Assembly (NCBI RefSeq): GCF_001647545.1
Contig: NZ_LSZH01000011.1
Location: forward strand, 197,240 to 261,239
From: Acinetobacter sp. SFB
Lineage (GTDB): Bacteria; Pseudomonadota; Gammaproteobacteria; Pseudomonadales; Moraxellaceae
DNA: 64,000 bases
Reading direction: 5' to 3'
The notes under the pieces are model-generated. The model was not told the DNA's origin. It ran no database searches and saw only the letters and a list, made by a program, of their open reading frames with translations. Of this stretch, positions 27,580 through 36,478 are shown piece after piece (the first letter of the stretch is position 1; each line of letters starts with the position of its first letter). The translations under genes were made by a program, and so were the position numbers.

Positions 27580-28863
27580 TTAAAAAAATTTCACAGGAAT
27601 ATCAAGGAAGATACGCCATTCATTGGTATCACCAAGGTACGCATTTTGGTATGCATCATTAGCACGGTAAATTGAGTTACGAACGCGTAAGCTTGCATCT
27701 TTGGCAAAGCCACTTTGAACCGTGTATTTTACTTGGTTAAAGAATTCCTTTTCTTTACCTTCTTGAGCAGTGTCTACAACGTTAATGTCCCAACCATAAA
27801 CATATGCAGTCGTCCAGTTCAAGCCTGGAATACCATAATCATTAAAGTTCAAGTTGTATTGAACTTGTGCTGATTTTTCATGGTTCCCGTTGAAGTCAGA
27901 CAAGTATGAGTTTGCGACATAAATTGACTGCCCGCCGTCAGCATTTTCGCCATAGTCATAGCCGGTATTGCCAGTATTTTGCTGGTAAGCAAGCATGACC
28001 GAGTGAGCGCCCTGATTCAAAGTACCGGATAATGACCAAATATTGTTGCTGCGGTCTTCAACATTTGAATTACCTAATGATGAAGAGTTAGTCGCGGCTT
28101 CTTTATCCCATTCTGTGTGATAGCCGTTAAAGTCTAAAGTTAAAGAGCGCTTTTCGGCCAAAGGAAGGGTGTAGTTGGCATTGATATAATGGCGGTCAAG
28201 TTTATCTTTAGAATCCATGCCGTAGTAAGATGCATTCAATTGATCATCAAACTTGTATTTCGCGCCCCATACAATTGCGTTGTCCAAGTGACGGCCATCA
28301 GTATTGATTTGGTCTGAATATTGGTCTTTTGTAAATTTACCGGCAACGACTTCTAAATCTTTAATTTCACGGCTCTTGATTAAAGTACCTTCGAAATATT
28401 CAGGCACCATACGCCCAGTATTGCTAGCCAATACAGGCAAGTCTAAAACTTGTGTCCCGTAACGCACTTCGGTGTTAGAAATACGTGCTTTTACATTTGC
28501 ACCGCCGCGTGTCCAATGGTCATATGCAGAACCATCAGCATGTTTAGGAATCATTTGGTTGCCAGCATGCTTGTTGTCACCCAGCTTGAAGGATGCATCA
28601 CCTACAACGCCGACACCAAAACCAACAATACCTTTGGTATAGCCCGACTCTAAATCAAAAATTGCAGATTGTGCTGAAGAGCGAGTATCTGTGCCTGCGG
28701 GAACATTTTTTTTGTCACGGTCAATAAAACCGGTGCGAAACAATACAGAACCTTCGGCATCTTCAATAAAGCCTTTGGCTTCGCTTTGTTCACTGGCATA
28801 GGCGGTTGAAATTAAAGCAGCTTGAATTAAAACAGCTAAAGTTAATTTTTGTGTTTTTTGCAT
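27580..28863 (-). CDS. OprD-family outer membrane porin
   Basis: 427 aa. Signal peptide of 23 residues, cut after 'STAYA'. The mature protein starts 'SEQSEAKGFIEDAEGSVLFR', the typical OprD N-terminus, and ends in Phe (DIPVKFF), the outer-membrane assembly signal. Between these, alternating aromatic and polar strands fit an 18-stranded barrel, and the segment 'YWTRGGANVKARIS'-like (here DHWTRGGANVKARIS) is the conserved basic stretch lining the pore in OprD proteins. The family takes up amino acids, peptides or aromatic acids. The substrate of this member is not evident. It is monocistronic with a long AT-rich upstream region. Confidence 0.92.
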   Translation of the reverse strand: MQKTQKLTLAVLIQAALISTAYASEQSEAKGFIEDAEGSVLFRTGFIDRDKKNVPAGTDTRSSAQSAIFDLESGYTKGIVGFGVGVVGDASFKLGDNKHAGNQMIPKHADGSAYDHWTRGGANVKARISNTEVRYGTQVLDLPVLASNTGRMVPEYFEGTLIKSREIKDLEVVAGKFTKDQYSDQINTDGRHLDNAIVWGAKYKFDDQLNASYYGMDSKDKLDRHYINANYTLPLAEKRSLTLDFNGYHTEWDKEAATNSSSLGNSNVEDRSNNIWSLSGTLNQGAHSVMLAYQQNTGNTGYDYGENADGGQSIYVANSYLSDFNGNHEKSAQVQYNLNFNDYGIPGLNWTTAYVYGWDINVVDTAQEGKEKEFFNQVKYTVQSGFAKDASLRVRNSIYRANDAYQNAYLGDTNEWRIFLDIPVKFF

Positions 28864-29443
28864 TGGGAGAAGGCCTTATACAAAATTGAACGAAGAAATT
28901 GGAGGAATTGTATACGTAATGTAGAGCAAAAATAATCTTTTTTTATTGATTTTATTTCATTAAAGTTATGCATTCTTTGAATATAATATTGTACCTTTGC
29001 GTTGGTAAAAAATATTCAAATTTTACTGTTGGTTAAATTTTTTTTACAAAACAATAATATATTTAAAGTATAAGTAACTTGATAAGTGGTTTTGAACAGT
29101 TATATCAAGCTGAAATTTACGAATTACACTAAAATCTATGAAGCTTTCCTGTTTTAAACTTTAGTCTAATATGGTTTAAAAGCGTTGATTGATGAATGTT
29201 CATAAAGAAGCGAGTGAACAATTAGAAATTTTTAAAAAATTGTATCGCTATGGAAATTTCATTTAAATTTTTAAGGCAAAAATTTAATTTACTTCAATAT
29301 GAAGCTGACTTATTGATTATTAGTTGAATAAAAGTAAGCCAGAATGATCTGAAAAATTAACCCAAAAGTATAAAAAAGTTCTAAAATTTGCAGCCAAATT
29401 CATTGTTGAACAGAATCTTTAATAGATTCTACATAGGATAAAA
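28864..29443. other. Long AT-rich region between two divergent porin genes
   Basis: 580 bases with no reading frame that looks like a protein. It is very rich in A/T and must contain both divergent promoters. The length is unusual for this window and leaves room for regulatory sites or a small RNA, none of which I can point to. Confidence 0.45.
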
Positions 29444-30220
29444 ATGCTGCACAATTCACACAAAGTTGCGTTATCTTTATTGCTTACCATAATCACAATG
29501 TCTGCATTTGCAGAACAACAGTCAACTTCAGCAACAACGGGAGCATTAACAGGTAATTTTGCTGTGGTGAATAAATATATTTTTCGCGGTGGTGTGGAAA
29601 ATGATGATGTTGCTCTACAAGCTGGCGTTGAGTATGCACATCAAAGTGGTGTTACAGTTGGGTACTGGGGTTCAACCCTCGATTATGATCTGTCTGATGA
29701 TAGTGAAGATAAAGATCATGGTTTTGAACATGATTTTTATGTGGCATACGGTAATGAAATTAATCAAAACTGGAGCTATAAAGTTCAAGGAACTGCCTAT
29801 TACTATCAGGATGGCGGTACTGTATATGGCGAAAATGACGATAAACGTAAAACCACAGCATTCGATGTATTGGGTGAATTGGCTTATAAAGACTTAACTT
29901 TAGGTGCCTCGCTAATGCTTGCCGATGCTTCTTTTGCAAATGCCGGGGATGTGTATTTAAGTGCAGCATATAGTTATGCTTTGCCGCAAAACTTTATGAT
30001 GAATACATCCATTGGCGCATCTATTTATAATAGTAGTCGTGATGACAGCATGATTGAAACTAAAAATACGGTTGCTTTTAATGAAGCGCGTATTGGTGTG
30101 AGTAAAGGAATTGCAAATACGGGAGCTACCGCCTCTTTAGATTATGTGGTCGGTGGTCAGGATCGCTTCGATACAGATTTTGATGATCAGGTTGTATTCG
30201 GTTTGAATTTTAGTTTTTAA
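29444..30220 (+). CDS. TorF-family putative porin (Gcw_chp), copy 1
   Basis: 258 aa. Signal peptide cut near residue 23 (MSAFA/EQQ). The mature start 'GNFAVVNKYIFRGGVENDDVALQAG' is the family signature (strand, then a YxFRG turn), repeated as beta-hairpins through the protein ('YAHQSGVTVGYWGSTLDYD', 'EHDFYVAYGNEINQNWSYKV'). The last residues (VVFGLNFSF) end in Phe, as in outer membrane proteins. Function of the family is not known; a barrel porin is inferred. Acidic surface stretch DDSEDKDHGFEHD at about 84-96. It is followed, 380 bases later, by a second family member. Confidence 0.85.
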   Translation: MLHNSHKVALSLLLTIITMSAFAEQQSTSATTGALTGNFAVVNKYIFRGGVENDDVALQAGVEYAHQSGVTVGYWGSTLDYDLSDDSEDKDHGFEHDFYVAYGNEINQNWSYKVQGTAYYYQDGGTVYGENDDKRKTTAFDVLGELAYKDLTLGASLMLADASFANAGDVYLSAAYSYALPQNFMMNTSIGASIYNSSRDDSMIETKNTVAFNEARIGVSKGIANTGATASLDYVVGGQDRFDTDFDDQVVFGLNFSF

Positions 30221-30600
30221 GCCTAAAAAATGTAAGAATTTTTGAAAGTGTATAAATTGCTTTAAATTTGTGCACTTTTTTTAAGCATAATAAAATAATC
30301 TGCTTAAAAAACAGCCTCAAAAAGAGGCATGATGTAAGTAAATATGAATCTTGTTTTAAAGCTCAAGTGAGTTTTAATGCTGAACCAACTGGCTAGAGCA
30401 GCGAATGAACTGGATTTCAGATAAGCTTGTTCAACTTGATTAAAATTTAATAAAAACAATAGGATAGATTTTTTTATTTTTTATTCTCGATCACTGATAG
30501 CGATCTCGTTTTGTTTTTGGCATAGCAATTGCTACTACCTCATTGAGTTTATCGAAATAACCAAAAAAACCGTCGTAGTACGATGTGGGGGAATCAAACA
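30221..30600. other. Spacer between the two TorF-family genes
   Basis: 380 bases without a gene. An imperfect hairpin AAGTGTATAAATT...AAATTTGTGCACTTTTTTT (about 30246-30284) directly after copy 1 is a likely terminator. A small hairpin GCCTC-aaaaa-GAGGC lies at 30313-30327. Copy 2 therefore probably has its own promoter. Confidence 0.55.
30246..30284 (+). terminator. Probable terminator after TorF-family copy 1
   Basis: AAGTGTATAAATT, loop GCTTT, AAATTTGTGCACTT, then a T-run. The stem has two mismatches. Confidence 0.55.
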
Positions 30601-31362
30601 ATGAAATTAACTTTAAATGCATTATCTCTAGCTGTATTAGGCGCAGCATCTAGCTTTACTTTCGCAGACGAGGTACCTGCATCACCATTAGGTTTGTCTT
30701 TTAGCGGTAGTGCAGCATTGACTTCAGACTACCGTTACCGCGGTATTACTCAAGCATTCAATGATCCAGCCGTCCAAGCAGGTTTCCTCTTATCTCATGA
30801 ATCCGGCCTATATGCAGGAGTGTGGGGTTCAAATGTGGATTTTGGTGGCCCTGCACATCTAGAACTTGACCCTTATGTGGGCTATACCACCACTTTAGAG
30901 AATTTTGCCAGCAAGCCTGTGGTAGATGTGGGCTTATGGTACTACGGCTATCCAAGTGATGGTGACCTGAATTGGTTAGAAGGTTATGCTAAATTAAGCT
31001 TTAAGGATGTATTGGTAAAAGATGCAAGCTTATTAACAGCAGTCAACTACAGCAATGACTTTTTGGGTTTAGATACCAATGCCTGGTACTTCAATGCTAC
31101 TTATAATGCACCATTTGGTTCAACAGGCTTTGGTGGTGTAGCCAGTTTGGGTTATACCGTAACTGATGATTATGACTTTGGTGGGGGTGATGACAGTTAT
31201 CTTGATTGGAAAGCTGGTGTAACTTACTCATTTGCTTCTCTTGGTGGTCTAACTGCTGAATTGGCTGCAGTGGGCACAAATATCGATACCGATGGTATGA
31301 CACATGTTGCGAGCCGTGGGGTCGAAACTGGTGCGGTATTTACCTTAACCAAAACATTCTAA
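30601..31362 (+). CDS. TorF-family putative porin (Gcw_chp), copy 2
   Basis: 253 aa from ATG 30601, which follows a GTGGGGG ribosome site. An ATG six codons earlier is less likely because the leader would then not be a clean signal peptide. Signal peptide cut near residue 22 (SFTFA/DEV). 'SGSAALTSDYRYRGITQAFN' followed by 'DPAVQAGFLLSHESGLYAG' is the family signature and is closer to the family consensus than copy 1. 'YVGYTTTLENFASKPVVDVG', 'NWLEGYAKLSFKDVL' and 'VASLGYTVTDDYDFG' give more barrel strands; the end is 'VFTLTKTF'. It should be an outer membrane barrel of unknown cargo. It ends in a perfect terminator. Confidence 0.88.
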   Translation: MKLTLNALSLAVLGAASSFTFADEVPASPLGLSFSGSAALTSDYRYRGITQAFNDPAVQAGFLLSHESGLYAGVWGSNVDFGGPAHLELDPYVGYTTTLENFASKPVVDVGLWYYGYPSDGDLNWLEGYAKLSFKDVLVKDASLLTAVNYSNDFLGLDTNAWYFNATYNAPFGSTGFGGVASLGYTVTDDYDFGGGDDSYLDWKAGVTYSFASLGGLTAELAAVGTNIDTDGMTHVASRGVETGAVFTLTKTF

Positions 31363-31386
31363 TTTTTAATGCTGATCTAAGTCATT

Positions 31387-31422
31387 AAAAGCCTCCAAAG
31401 TTCGACTTTGGAGGCTTTTTTA
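31387..31422 (+). terminator. Terminator after TorF-family copy 2
   Basis: Perfect stem AAAAGCCTCCAAAG-ttcga-CTTTGGAGGCTTTT followed by TT. Confidence 0.95.
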
Positions 31423-31492
31423 TCGAGATGATTTAGGGACTTCTGACCTTTCATTCCCTTGCGCTGAACATAAAGCACCGCTTTATTTTTGT

Positions 31493-31981
31493 TCATATTG
31501 CAGAAAATGCAGCATGATAACTCACGATTCCTTAAAGAACTTTCTGACCAAAAACCAAAACCTGAAAATATTCAGCCAAAACATGTTCTAAAATGAATGC
31601 AGGTATAGCGTTAAAACCAAATTTAGAATAAAAATTCGCATCACCTAACACCACACAGCCTTTTGCGCCAATCGTTTCCAATGGACTGGGTGTGGATTGA
31701 ATCAGTGCTGAAAAGGATTCTTTGTAGTTGTCATTCAGGTAAAACAGCAATAGGTATCCCAAGCCATGTCAACCCTCTATACCTGAAGAAATTCGGATAG
31801 CAGAGGTGGCAATATGCCCCACAATTTGCTGATTTAAAACAGTGGTTAAAGAAAGAGTCAGTGCATTTACCTTTCGAAGTACATCCACAATATAGTGCGC
31901 GATATGACTCCGAATAGTGCTGAGCTTGAAAAGCCTATTCGATGACCTCTGAAATAGCAGCCTAATCAGCAAGATTTTCAC
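31493..31981 (-). pseudogene. Decayed GNAT acetyltransferase (YhbS-like)
   Basis: Minus strand, readable in shifting frames. 'IVDVLRKVNALTLSLTTVLN' and 'QQIVGHIATSAIRISSG' match the first half of YhbS-type acetyltransferases. 'LGIPIAVLPE' is the acetyl-CoA strand, after which the QGxGxG loop has been lost. 'LETIGAKGCVVLGDANFYSK' and 'FGFNAIPAFILEHVLAEYFQ' are the C-terminal signature, and 'GIVSYHAAFSAI' reaches a natural stop at 31493. Stops and at least two frameshifts separate the pieces, and the loss of the acetyl-CoA loop makes it inactive. Confidence 0.8.
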
Positions 31982-32006
31982 TATGGGGCAGCATTTGTAT
32001 TTTGGA

Positions 32007-33494
32007 CTAGCCCTGTTGCGCCCGATAAGACAACGCTTCAGTTAAATGCTGGCTTTGAATCTCCGAATGCTGGGATAAATCGGCAATACTTCGCGCGACC
32101 CGTAATACCCGATGATAAGCACGGGCAGACAGGTTTAAGCGCTGCTGTGCCATTTCCATGATTTTTTTTGCCTGTGGATCGAGAGGAACAAATTGTTCAA
32201 GCTGTTTAGGGCTTAAAGCGTGATTCAGACATTGCTGTCGTTGTATTTGCAGGTTGTAGGCTTCAATCACGCGCTCACGTACGGTCTGTGAATTTTCGAC
32301 TGGGGTGGTATCTTGTAATTCATGTGCTTGTAAGGGTGGCACCTCCAGATGCAAATCAATACGATCGAGTAGTGGACCTGAAATACGATTCTGATAACGC
32401 TTAATCGCATCCGCGGAACATTGGCAACGAATATCCTGATTAAAAGCATAACCGCAAGGGCAGGGATTCATTGCCGCAATCAGCTGAAAGTTTGCCGGAA
32501 AGGTGATTTGTCGTGAAGCACGTGAAATTACTATTTCTTTAGATTCCAGCGGTTGTCTCAAGACTTCCAATACTTTTCGGTCGAATTCAGGCAGTTCATC
32601 TAAAAAGAGGACACCTAAATGGGCCAGAGTGATTTCACCGGGTTTGGGATGTGAACCGCCACCGACTAGTGCGATCGCTGAAGCAGTATGATGCGGTGCC
32701 CGAAAAGGGCGCTGGCCAAAAGGGTGCGAGTTATTGGAAACTGAATAAATACTGGCAACTTCCAGATTTTCCTGACTGTCCAAAGGCGGTAAAATACTGG
32801 CAAGCCGTGATGCGAGCAGGGTTTTTCCTGAACCGGGCGGACCTTTAAACAATAAAGAATGTCCGCCTGCTGCGGCAATTTCCAAGGCGCGCCGTGGACG
32901 CAGTTGACCTTTGACATCGGCCAAATCAAATTTGTATTGATCTGGTGCAATAGAGTGGCTGGCTTGATATTGCTGGATGGGCTGTTGATGAGAAAGGTGA
33001 TCACAGACATCTTTTAAATGTTTGGCTGCAAACACTTCAAAATGAGGCAGTTGAGAGGCTTGCTGGGCATTTTGTTCTGGCAAGATCAGCTGATGGCCTA
33101 ACTGTTGGCAAGCAATCGCAATACTCAAAATCCCGGTAATGGGGCGAAGTTGCCCATCCAAAGCCAGTTCACCGATGAATTCCAGATTGTCGGTAACATT
33201 TTCAGGGATTTGCCCAGATGCGATAAGGATGCCTAAGGCAATCGGTAAATCGAGACGTGAGCCATCTTTGGGTAAGTCTGCCGGGGCTAAATTGATAGTT
33301 AAGCGCTTAGTCGGAAATTGAAAACCACTATTGATAATGGCTGAGCGGACCCGATCTTTACTTTCACGAACTGCCGCTTCAGGCAGCCCGACAATGGTTA
33401 AAGAAGGCAAACCCTGACTGACATGAACTTCAACCTCAATTAAAGGCGCATGAAGTCCAAGCAGACCTCGAGTGTAAATTTTAGCAAAAGACAT
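32007..33494 (-). CDS. comM: ComM/YifB-family Mg-chelatase-like AAA+ ATPase
   Basis: 495 aa, full length. An N-terminal LonC-like domain ('GLPSLTIVGLPEAAVRESKD', 'INLAPADLPKDGSRLDLPIA'), then AAA+ with Walker A 'FKGPPGSGKTLLASRLASIL' and Walker B 'GVLFLDELPEF'. 'AAMNPCPCGY' is the cysteine-rich insert, and the C-terminal Mg_chelatase_C part includes 'LSARAYHRVLRVARSIADL'. ComM is a hexameric helicase that aids branch migration during natural transformation, a process prominent in Acinetobacter. It is monocistronic here, 67 bases after ubiK on the same strand. Confidence 0.95.
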   Translation of the reverse strand: MSFAKIYTRGLLGLHAPLIEVEVHVSQGLPSLTIVGLPEAAVRESKDRVRSAIINSGFQFPTKRLTINLAPADLPKDGSRLDLPIALGILIASGQIPENVTDNLEFIGELALDGQLRPITGILSIAIACQQLGHQLILPEQNAQQASQLPHFEVFAAKHLKDVCDHLSHQQPIQQYQASHSIAPDQYKFDLADVKGQLRPRRALEIAAAGGHSLLFKGPPGSGKTLLASRLASILPPLDSQENLEVASIYSVSNNSHPFGQRPFRAPHHTASAIALVGGGSHPKPGEITLAHLGVLFLDELPEFDRKVLEVLRQPLESKEIVISRASRQITFPANFQLIAAMNPCPCGYAFNQDIRCQCSADAIKRYQNRISGPLLDRIDLHLEVPPLQAHELQDTTPVENSQTVRERVIEAYNLQIQRQQCLNHALSPKQLEQFVPLDPQAKKIMEMAQQRLNLSARAYHRVLRVARSIADLSQHSEIQSQHLTEALSYRAQQG

Positions 33495-33561
33495 TATTAT
33501 TGTTCCGTTATAGTGCTTTATTTTTAATCGTTTTGTGTCTTTTAATGCACCAAATAAGTGC

Positions 33562-33789
33562 TTATTTATTGTTTTTAATTTTAATTTCTAATGCTTCAAC
33601 GTGTTTAAGCAGTTCATTCAGTCGTAAGTTGGCATTATTGAGTGCAGTACGTTGACGTTCAATTTCATCTTTTGAAACCAGATCCATCTTGGAAACAGCT
33701 TCATTGAGCAAGGCACGCAAATTATGTTCAATATCTTTTTTGGGCTGGTCTATTTGTTCCATGATTGCTTGTAATAAAGTTTCGATCAT
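33562..33789 (-). CDS. ubiK: Ubiquinone biosynthesis accessory factor UbiK
   Basis: 75 aa from ATG 33789 (MIETLLQAIM). The longer frame adds 14 residues that family members lack. The pattern is a short N-terminal helix, then 'NLRALLNEAVSKMDLVSKDE' and a C-terminal coiled coil ('LRLNELLKHVEALEIKIKNN'), as in YqiC/UbiK (BMFP family). It assists the aerobic ubiquinone (UbiJ-containing) assembly and trimerises through the coiled coil. It lies just upstream of comM on the same strand, and may be co-transcribed, and is divergent from glnK. Confidence 0.88.
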   Translation of the reverse strand: MIETLLQAIMEQIDQPKKDIEHNLRALLNEAVSKMDLVSKDEIERQRTALNNANLRLNELLKHVEALEIKIKNNK

Positions 33790-33970
33790 TGTTGATTCCC
33801 TAACGGTGCAGAAGTATGAGCAGTGTAGCATTGCTCAAACCTAGACTATAGCCCCCAACGATCAGATATAGTTTTGTTCGATAAGTAAAATCGTAAATTT
33901 TATAGTAAAAATGTCTGTTTTTTAAAGATCGGACTACGTTTAAAAGTATAAAATAGGTTATAAAGAAAAC

Positions 33971-34019
33971 TCGTGCCGAAACTCTCTATTTTCCCCCAAC
34001 CTTAGAAATTTTGGCACGA
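33971..34019. promoter_or_regulatory. Inverted pair of TTTGGCACGA motifs upstream of glnK
   Basis: TCGTGCCGAAA (33971-33981) and TTTTGGCACGA (34009-34019) are inverted copies with 10 of 11 positions matching. The right copy doubles as the -24 box of the glnK promoter. Role unknown; it may be a regulator site or a relic of a second, opposed promoter. Confidence 0.5.
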
Positions 34020-34028
34020 AATTTGAAC
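34012..34028 (+). promoter_or_regulatory. Sigma-54-type promoter of glnK
   Basis: TGGCACG-aaat-TTGAA: the GG of the -24 box is at 34013-34014, and ten bases later is GA instead of the ideal GC. It is 40 bases ahead of the glnK start. It suggests nitrogen control through RpoN and NtrC, neither of which is in the window. Confidence 0.65.
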
Positions 34029-34046
34029 ATAAAACCTTACTGGTGA

Positions 34047-34406
<360 letters not shown>

Positions 34407-34408
34407 TT

Positions 34409-34424
34409 TGGCACGAAGTTTGCT
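34409..34424 (+). promoter_or_regulatory. Sigma-54 promoter motif between glnK and amtB
   Basis: TGGCACG-aagt-TTGCT, a complete consensus with GG at 34410-34411 and GC at 34422-34423 (ten bases between). It lies a few bases after the glnK stop and 43 bases ahead of the amtB start, so amtB can be transcribed on its own. Confidence 0.75.
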
Positions 34425-34466
34425 GAGTACCTAATAACTCAAAAAATACTAGGTTGGGGGATACGA

Positions 34467-35870
34467 ATGAAAAAAATGCTCATTGCGCTGAGTTTGTCTG
34501 GCGCACTCTTAGGTGGTTCTGTTGCTTGGGCTGAAGAAGCTGTAACAGTACCCGTTGCTTCTCAAGATGTCACAGTGGTTGAAACTGCTGACACATCGTT
34601 CACAAATTCTGAATTAGCTGCAGTACCTACTCCAGCTGAACCAACAGTCGTGCCTGTAGAAGAAAAAGTAAAATTAGATACAGGTGATACCGCATGGATT
34701 TTAGTGTCTACAGCATTGGTTTTACTGATGACCATTCCAGGTTTAGCACTATTCTACGGTGGTATGGTTCGTAAGAAAAATGTCCTCGGCACAATGGCAC
34801 ACAGCTTTGTGGCAGCGGCAGTGGTCAGTATTACCTGGGTGGTGATTGGTTATACCCTTGCCTTTGGTGAGGGAAATGCATTCATTGGTGGCCTGGATAA
34901 AATCATGTTATCCGGCATTACCACACAGGCCTTAACCGGAACCATTCCTGAAATTCTGTTTGTTATTTTCCAAATGACTTTTGCCATCATTACCGTAGCC
35001 ATCATTACCGGTTCGATTGCAGAACGTATGAAATTCAGCGCTTTCGTTGCATTCATTACCATTTGGAGTGTGGTGGTGTATGCTCCAATTACCCATTGGG
35101 TTTGGGGTGGCGGCTGGTTGGGTAAAGACGGCGCACTCGATTTTGCCGGTGGTACTGTAGTCCATATTAACTCGGGTGTTGCAGGTCTGGTTGCTGCATA
35201 TATGCTTGGCAAACGTATGGGCTTGGGCCGTGAATCAATGGCACCGCATAATTTGACTTTAACCGTGATTGGTGCAAGCCTGGTTTGGGTGGGTTGGTTT
35301 GGTTTCAATGGTGGTTCTGCACTCGGTGCCAACGGTTCTGCAGGTTATGCCATAGTTGTAACTCAAGTTGCAGCGGCAGCCGCAGCAATTGCATGGTTAA
35401 TTACTGAAAAGGTGGTACGTGGTAAGGCTTCTGTATTGGGCGGTGCATCTGGTGCAGTTGCCGGTCTAGTAGTGATTACACCTGCAGCTGGTTTTGTAAC
35501 TGTAGGCGGTGCAATAGCCATGGGCCTAATAGGCGGTGTCGTGTGCTTCTGGGGTATTACTGCGCTTAAACGTGCACTGAAAGCCGATGACTCTTTAGAT
35601 GCTTTTGGTCTGCATGGTGTCGGTGGTATTGTCGGTGCAATCCTGACTGCAGTATTTGCGAGTGAATTCATCATGGGGGATAAAGTCCCTACAGATATGA
35701 TGCATCAATTATGGGTGCAAATTGAAGGTGTACTTGCAACGATCGCTTACTCTGGCGTACTGACTTTCATCATTCTTAAATTGATTGATCTGGTGATTGG
35801 TATTCGAGTTGAGGCGGATGATGAACGTATGGGTCTAGACTTAAGTCAACATGGCGAACGAGTAGAATAA
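34467..35870 (+). CDS. amtB: Ammonium transporter AmtB
   Basis: 467 aa. A cleaved signal peptide (about 22 residues, VAWA/EEA) is followed by a ~45-residue acidic linker before the first membrane helix, as in several AmtB proteins. Eleven membrane segments follow. 'PGLALFYGGMVRKKN' is the conserved TM2 start, 'THWVWGGGWL' holds one of the twin histidines, and 'GVAGLVAAYMLGKR' is also typical. 'GLHGVGGIVGAILTAVFA' holds the other. It conducts ammonium across the cytoplasmic membrane as a trimer, gated by GlnK. The C-terminal tail 'LDLSQHGERVE' has the conserved end found in GlnK-regulated channels. Confidence 0.96.
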   Translation: MKKMLIALSLSGALLGGSVAWAEEAVTVPVASQDVTVVETADTSFTNSELAAVPTPAEPTVVPVEEKVKLDTGDTAWILVSTALVLLMTIPGLALFYGGMVRKKNVLGTMAHSFVAAAVVSITWVVIGYTLAFGEGNAFIGGLDKIMLSGITTQALTGTIPEILFVIFQMTFAIITVAIITGSIAERMKFSAFVAFITIWSVVVYAPITHWVWGGGWLGKDGALDFAGGTVVHINSGVAGLVAAYMLGKRMGLGRESMAPHNLTLTVIGASLVWVGWFGFNGGSALGANGSAGYAIVVTQVAAAAAAIAWLITEKVVRGKASVLGGASGAVAGLVVITPAAGFVTVGGAIAMGLIGGVVCFWGITALKRALKADDSLDAFGLHGVGGIVGAILTAVFASEFIMGDKVPTDMMHQLWVQIEGVLATIAYSGVLTFIILKLIDLVIGIRVEADDERMGLDLSQHGERVE

Positions 35871-35899
35871 TAAAAAACTGATAATCAATATATGGTGTC

Positions 35900-35928
35900 A
35901 AACAGCCCTTATGGGCTGTTTTTTTTCC
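35900..35928 (+). terminator. Terminator after glnK-amtB
   Basis: AAACAGCCC-ttat-GGGCTGTTTTTTTT, 30 bases after the amtB stop. Confidence 0.94.
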
Positions 35929-36007
35929 ATATCTTGCGTAAGCCTCTACAAAGTGCAGAATTTTTGCTACACTCTAAATCCGATTTGATTTGTTCAATTA
36001 AACCGCT

Positions 36008-36466
36008 ATGCATTGTCCGTTTTGCAACGCCGCAGACAGTAAAGTTATCGATTCGCGTTTGGCCGCTGAAGGCTGTCAAATTCGTCGACGTCGTGAATGT
36101 ATCAGTTGCGGAGAACGATTTACCACTTTTGAAACCTATGAAGTGGTGATGCCTCGGGTAATTAAATCTGACGGCAAAAGCGAACCTTTTGATGAAGCTA
36201 AAATGCGTCGTTCATTGATGCATGCTTTGCAAAAAAGACCCGTCACACAAGAACAGATTGAAACGGTGCTCAGCGATATCCAACTACAAATTCGTCGCTT
36301 GGGTGAGCGTGATGTGAAATCACGCATGATTGGTGAAATTGTCATGCAATCCTTGTTTGCCCTCGATCATGTGGCTTATGTGCGTTTTGCCTCGGTGTAT
36401 CAAGACTTCCAGGATGTAGAAGCTTTTCGTCGTCAAATTGAACAAATGCAACAGCGTGAACACTAA
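36008..36466 (+). CDS. nrdR: Transcriptional repressor NrdR
   Basis: 152 aa. An N-terminal zinc ribbon (C3, C6, C31, C34: 'MHCPFCNA' and 'CISCGERF') binds DNA with the basic 'QIRRRREC' segment. An ATP-cone (about 49-139, '[20 protein letters not shown]') senses dATP/ATP. It represses ribonucleotide reductase genes. It is the first gene of a run with ribD (12-base gap), as in many Gammaproteobacteria. An extended -10-like TGCTACACT (35965-35973) lies 35 bases upstream of the start but no clear -35 accompanies it. Confidence 0.96.
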   Translation: MHCPFCNAADSKVIDSRLAAEGCQIRRRRECISCGERFTTFETYEVVMPRVIKSDGKSEPFDEAKMRRSLMHALQKRPVTQEQIETVLSDIQLQIRRLGERDVKSRMIGEIVMQSLFALDHVAYVRFASVYQDFQDVEAFRRQIEQMQQREH

Positions 36467-36478
36467 AAGAGTTTAAAG

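Noticed and set aside
34850-35332. Long minus-strand frame inside amtB
   Set aside because: It is a shadow of amtB, with Pro/Thr/Met-rich composition and no ribosome site.
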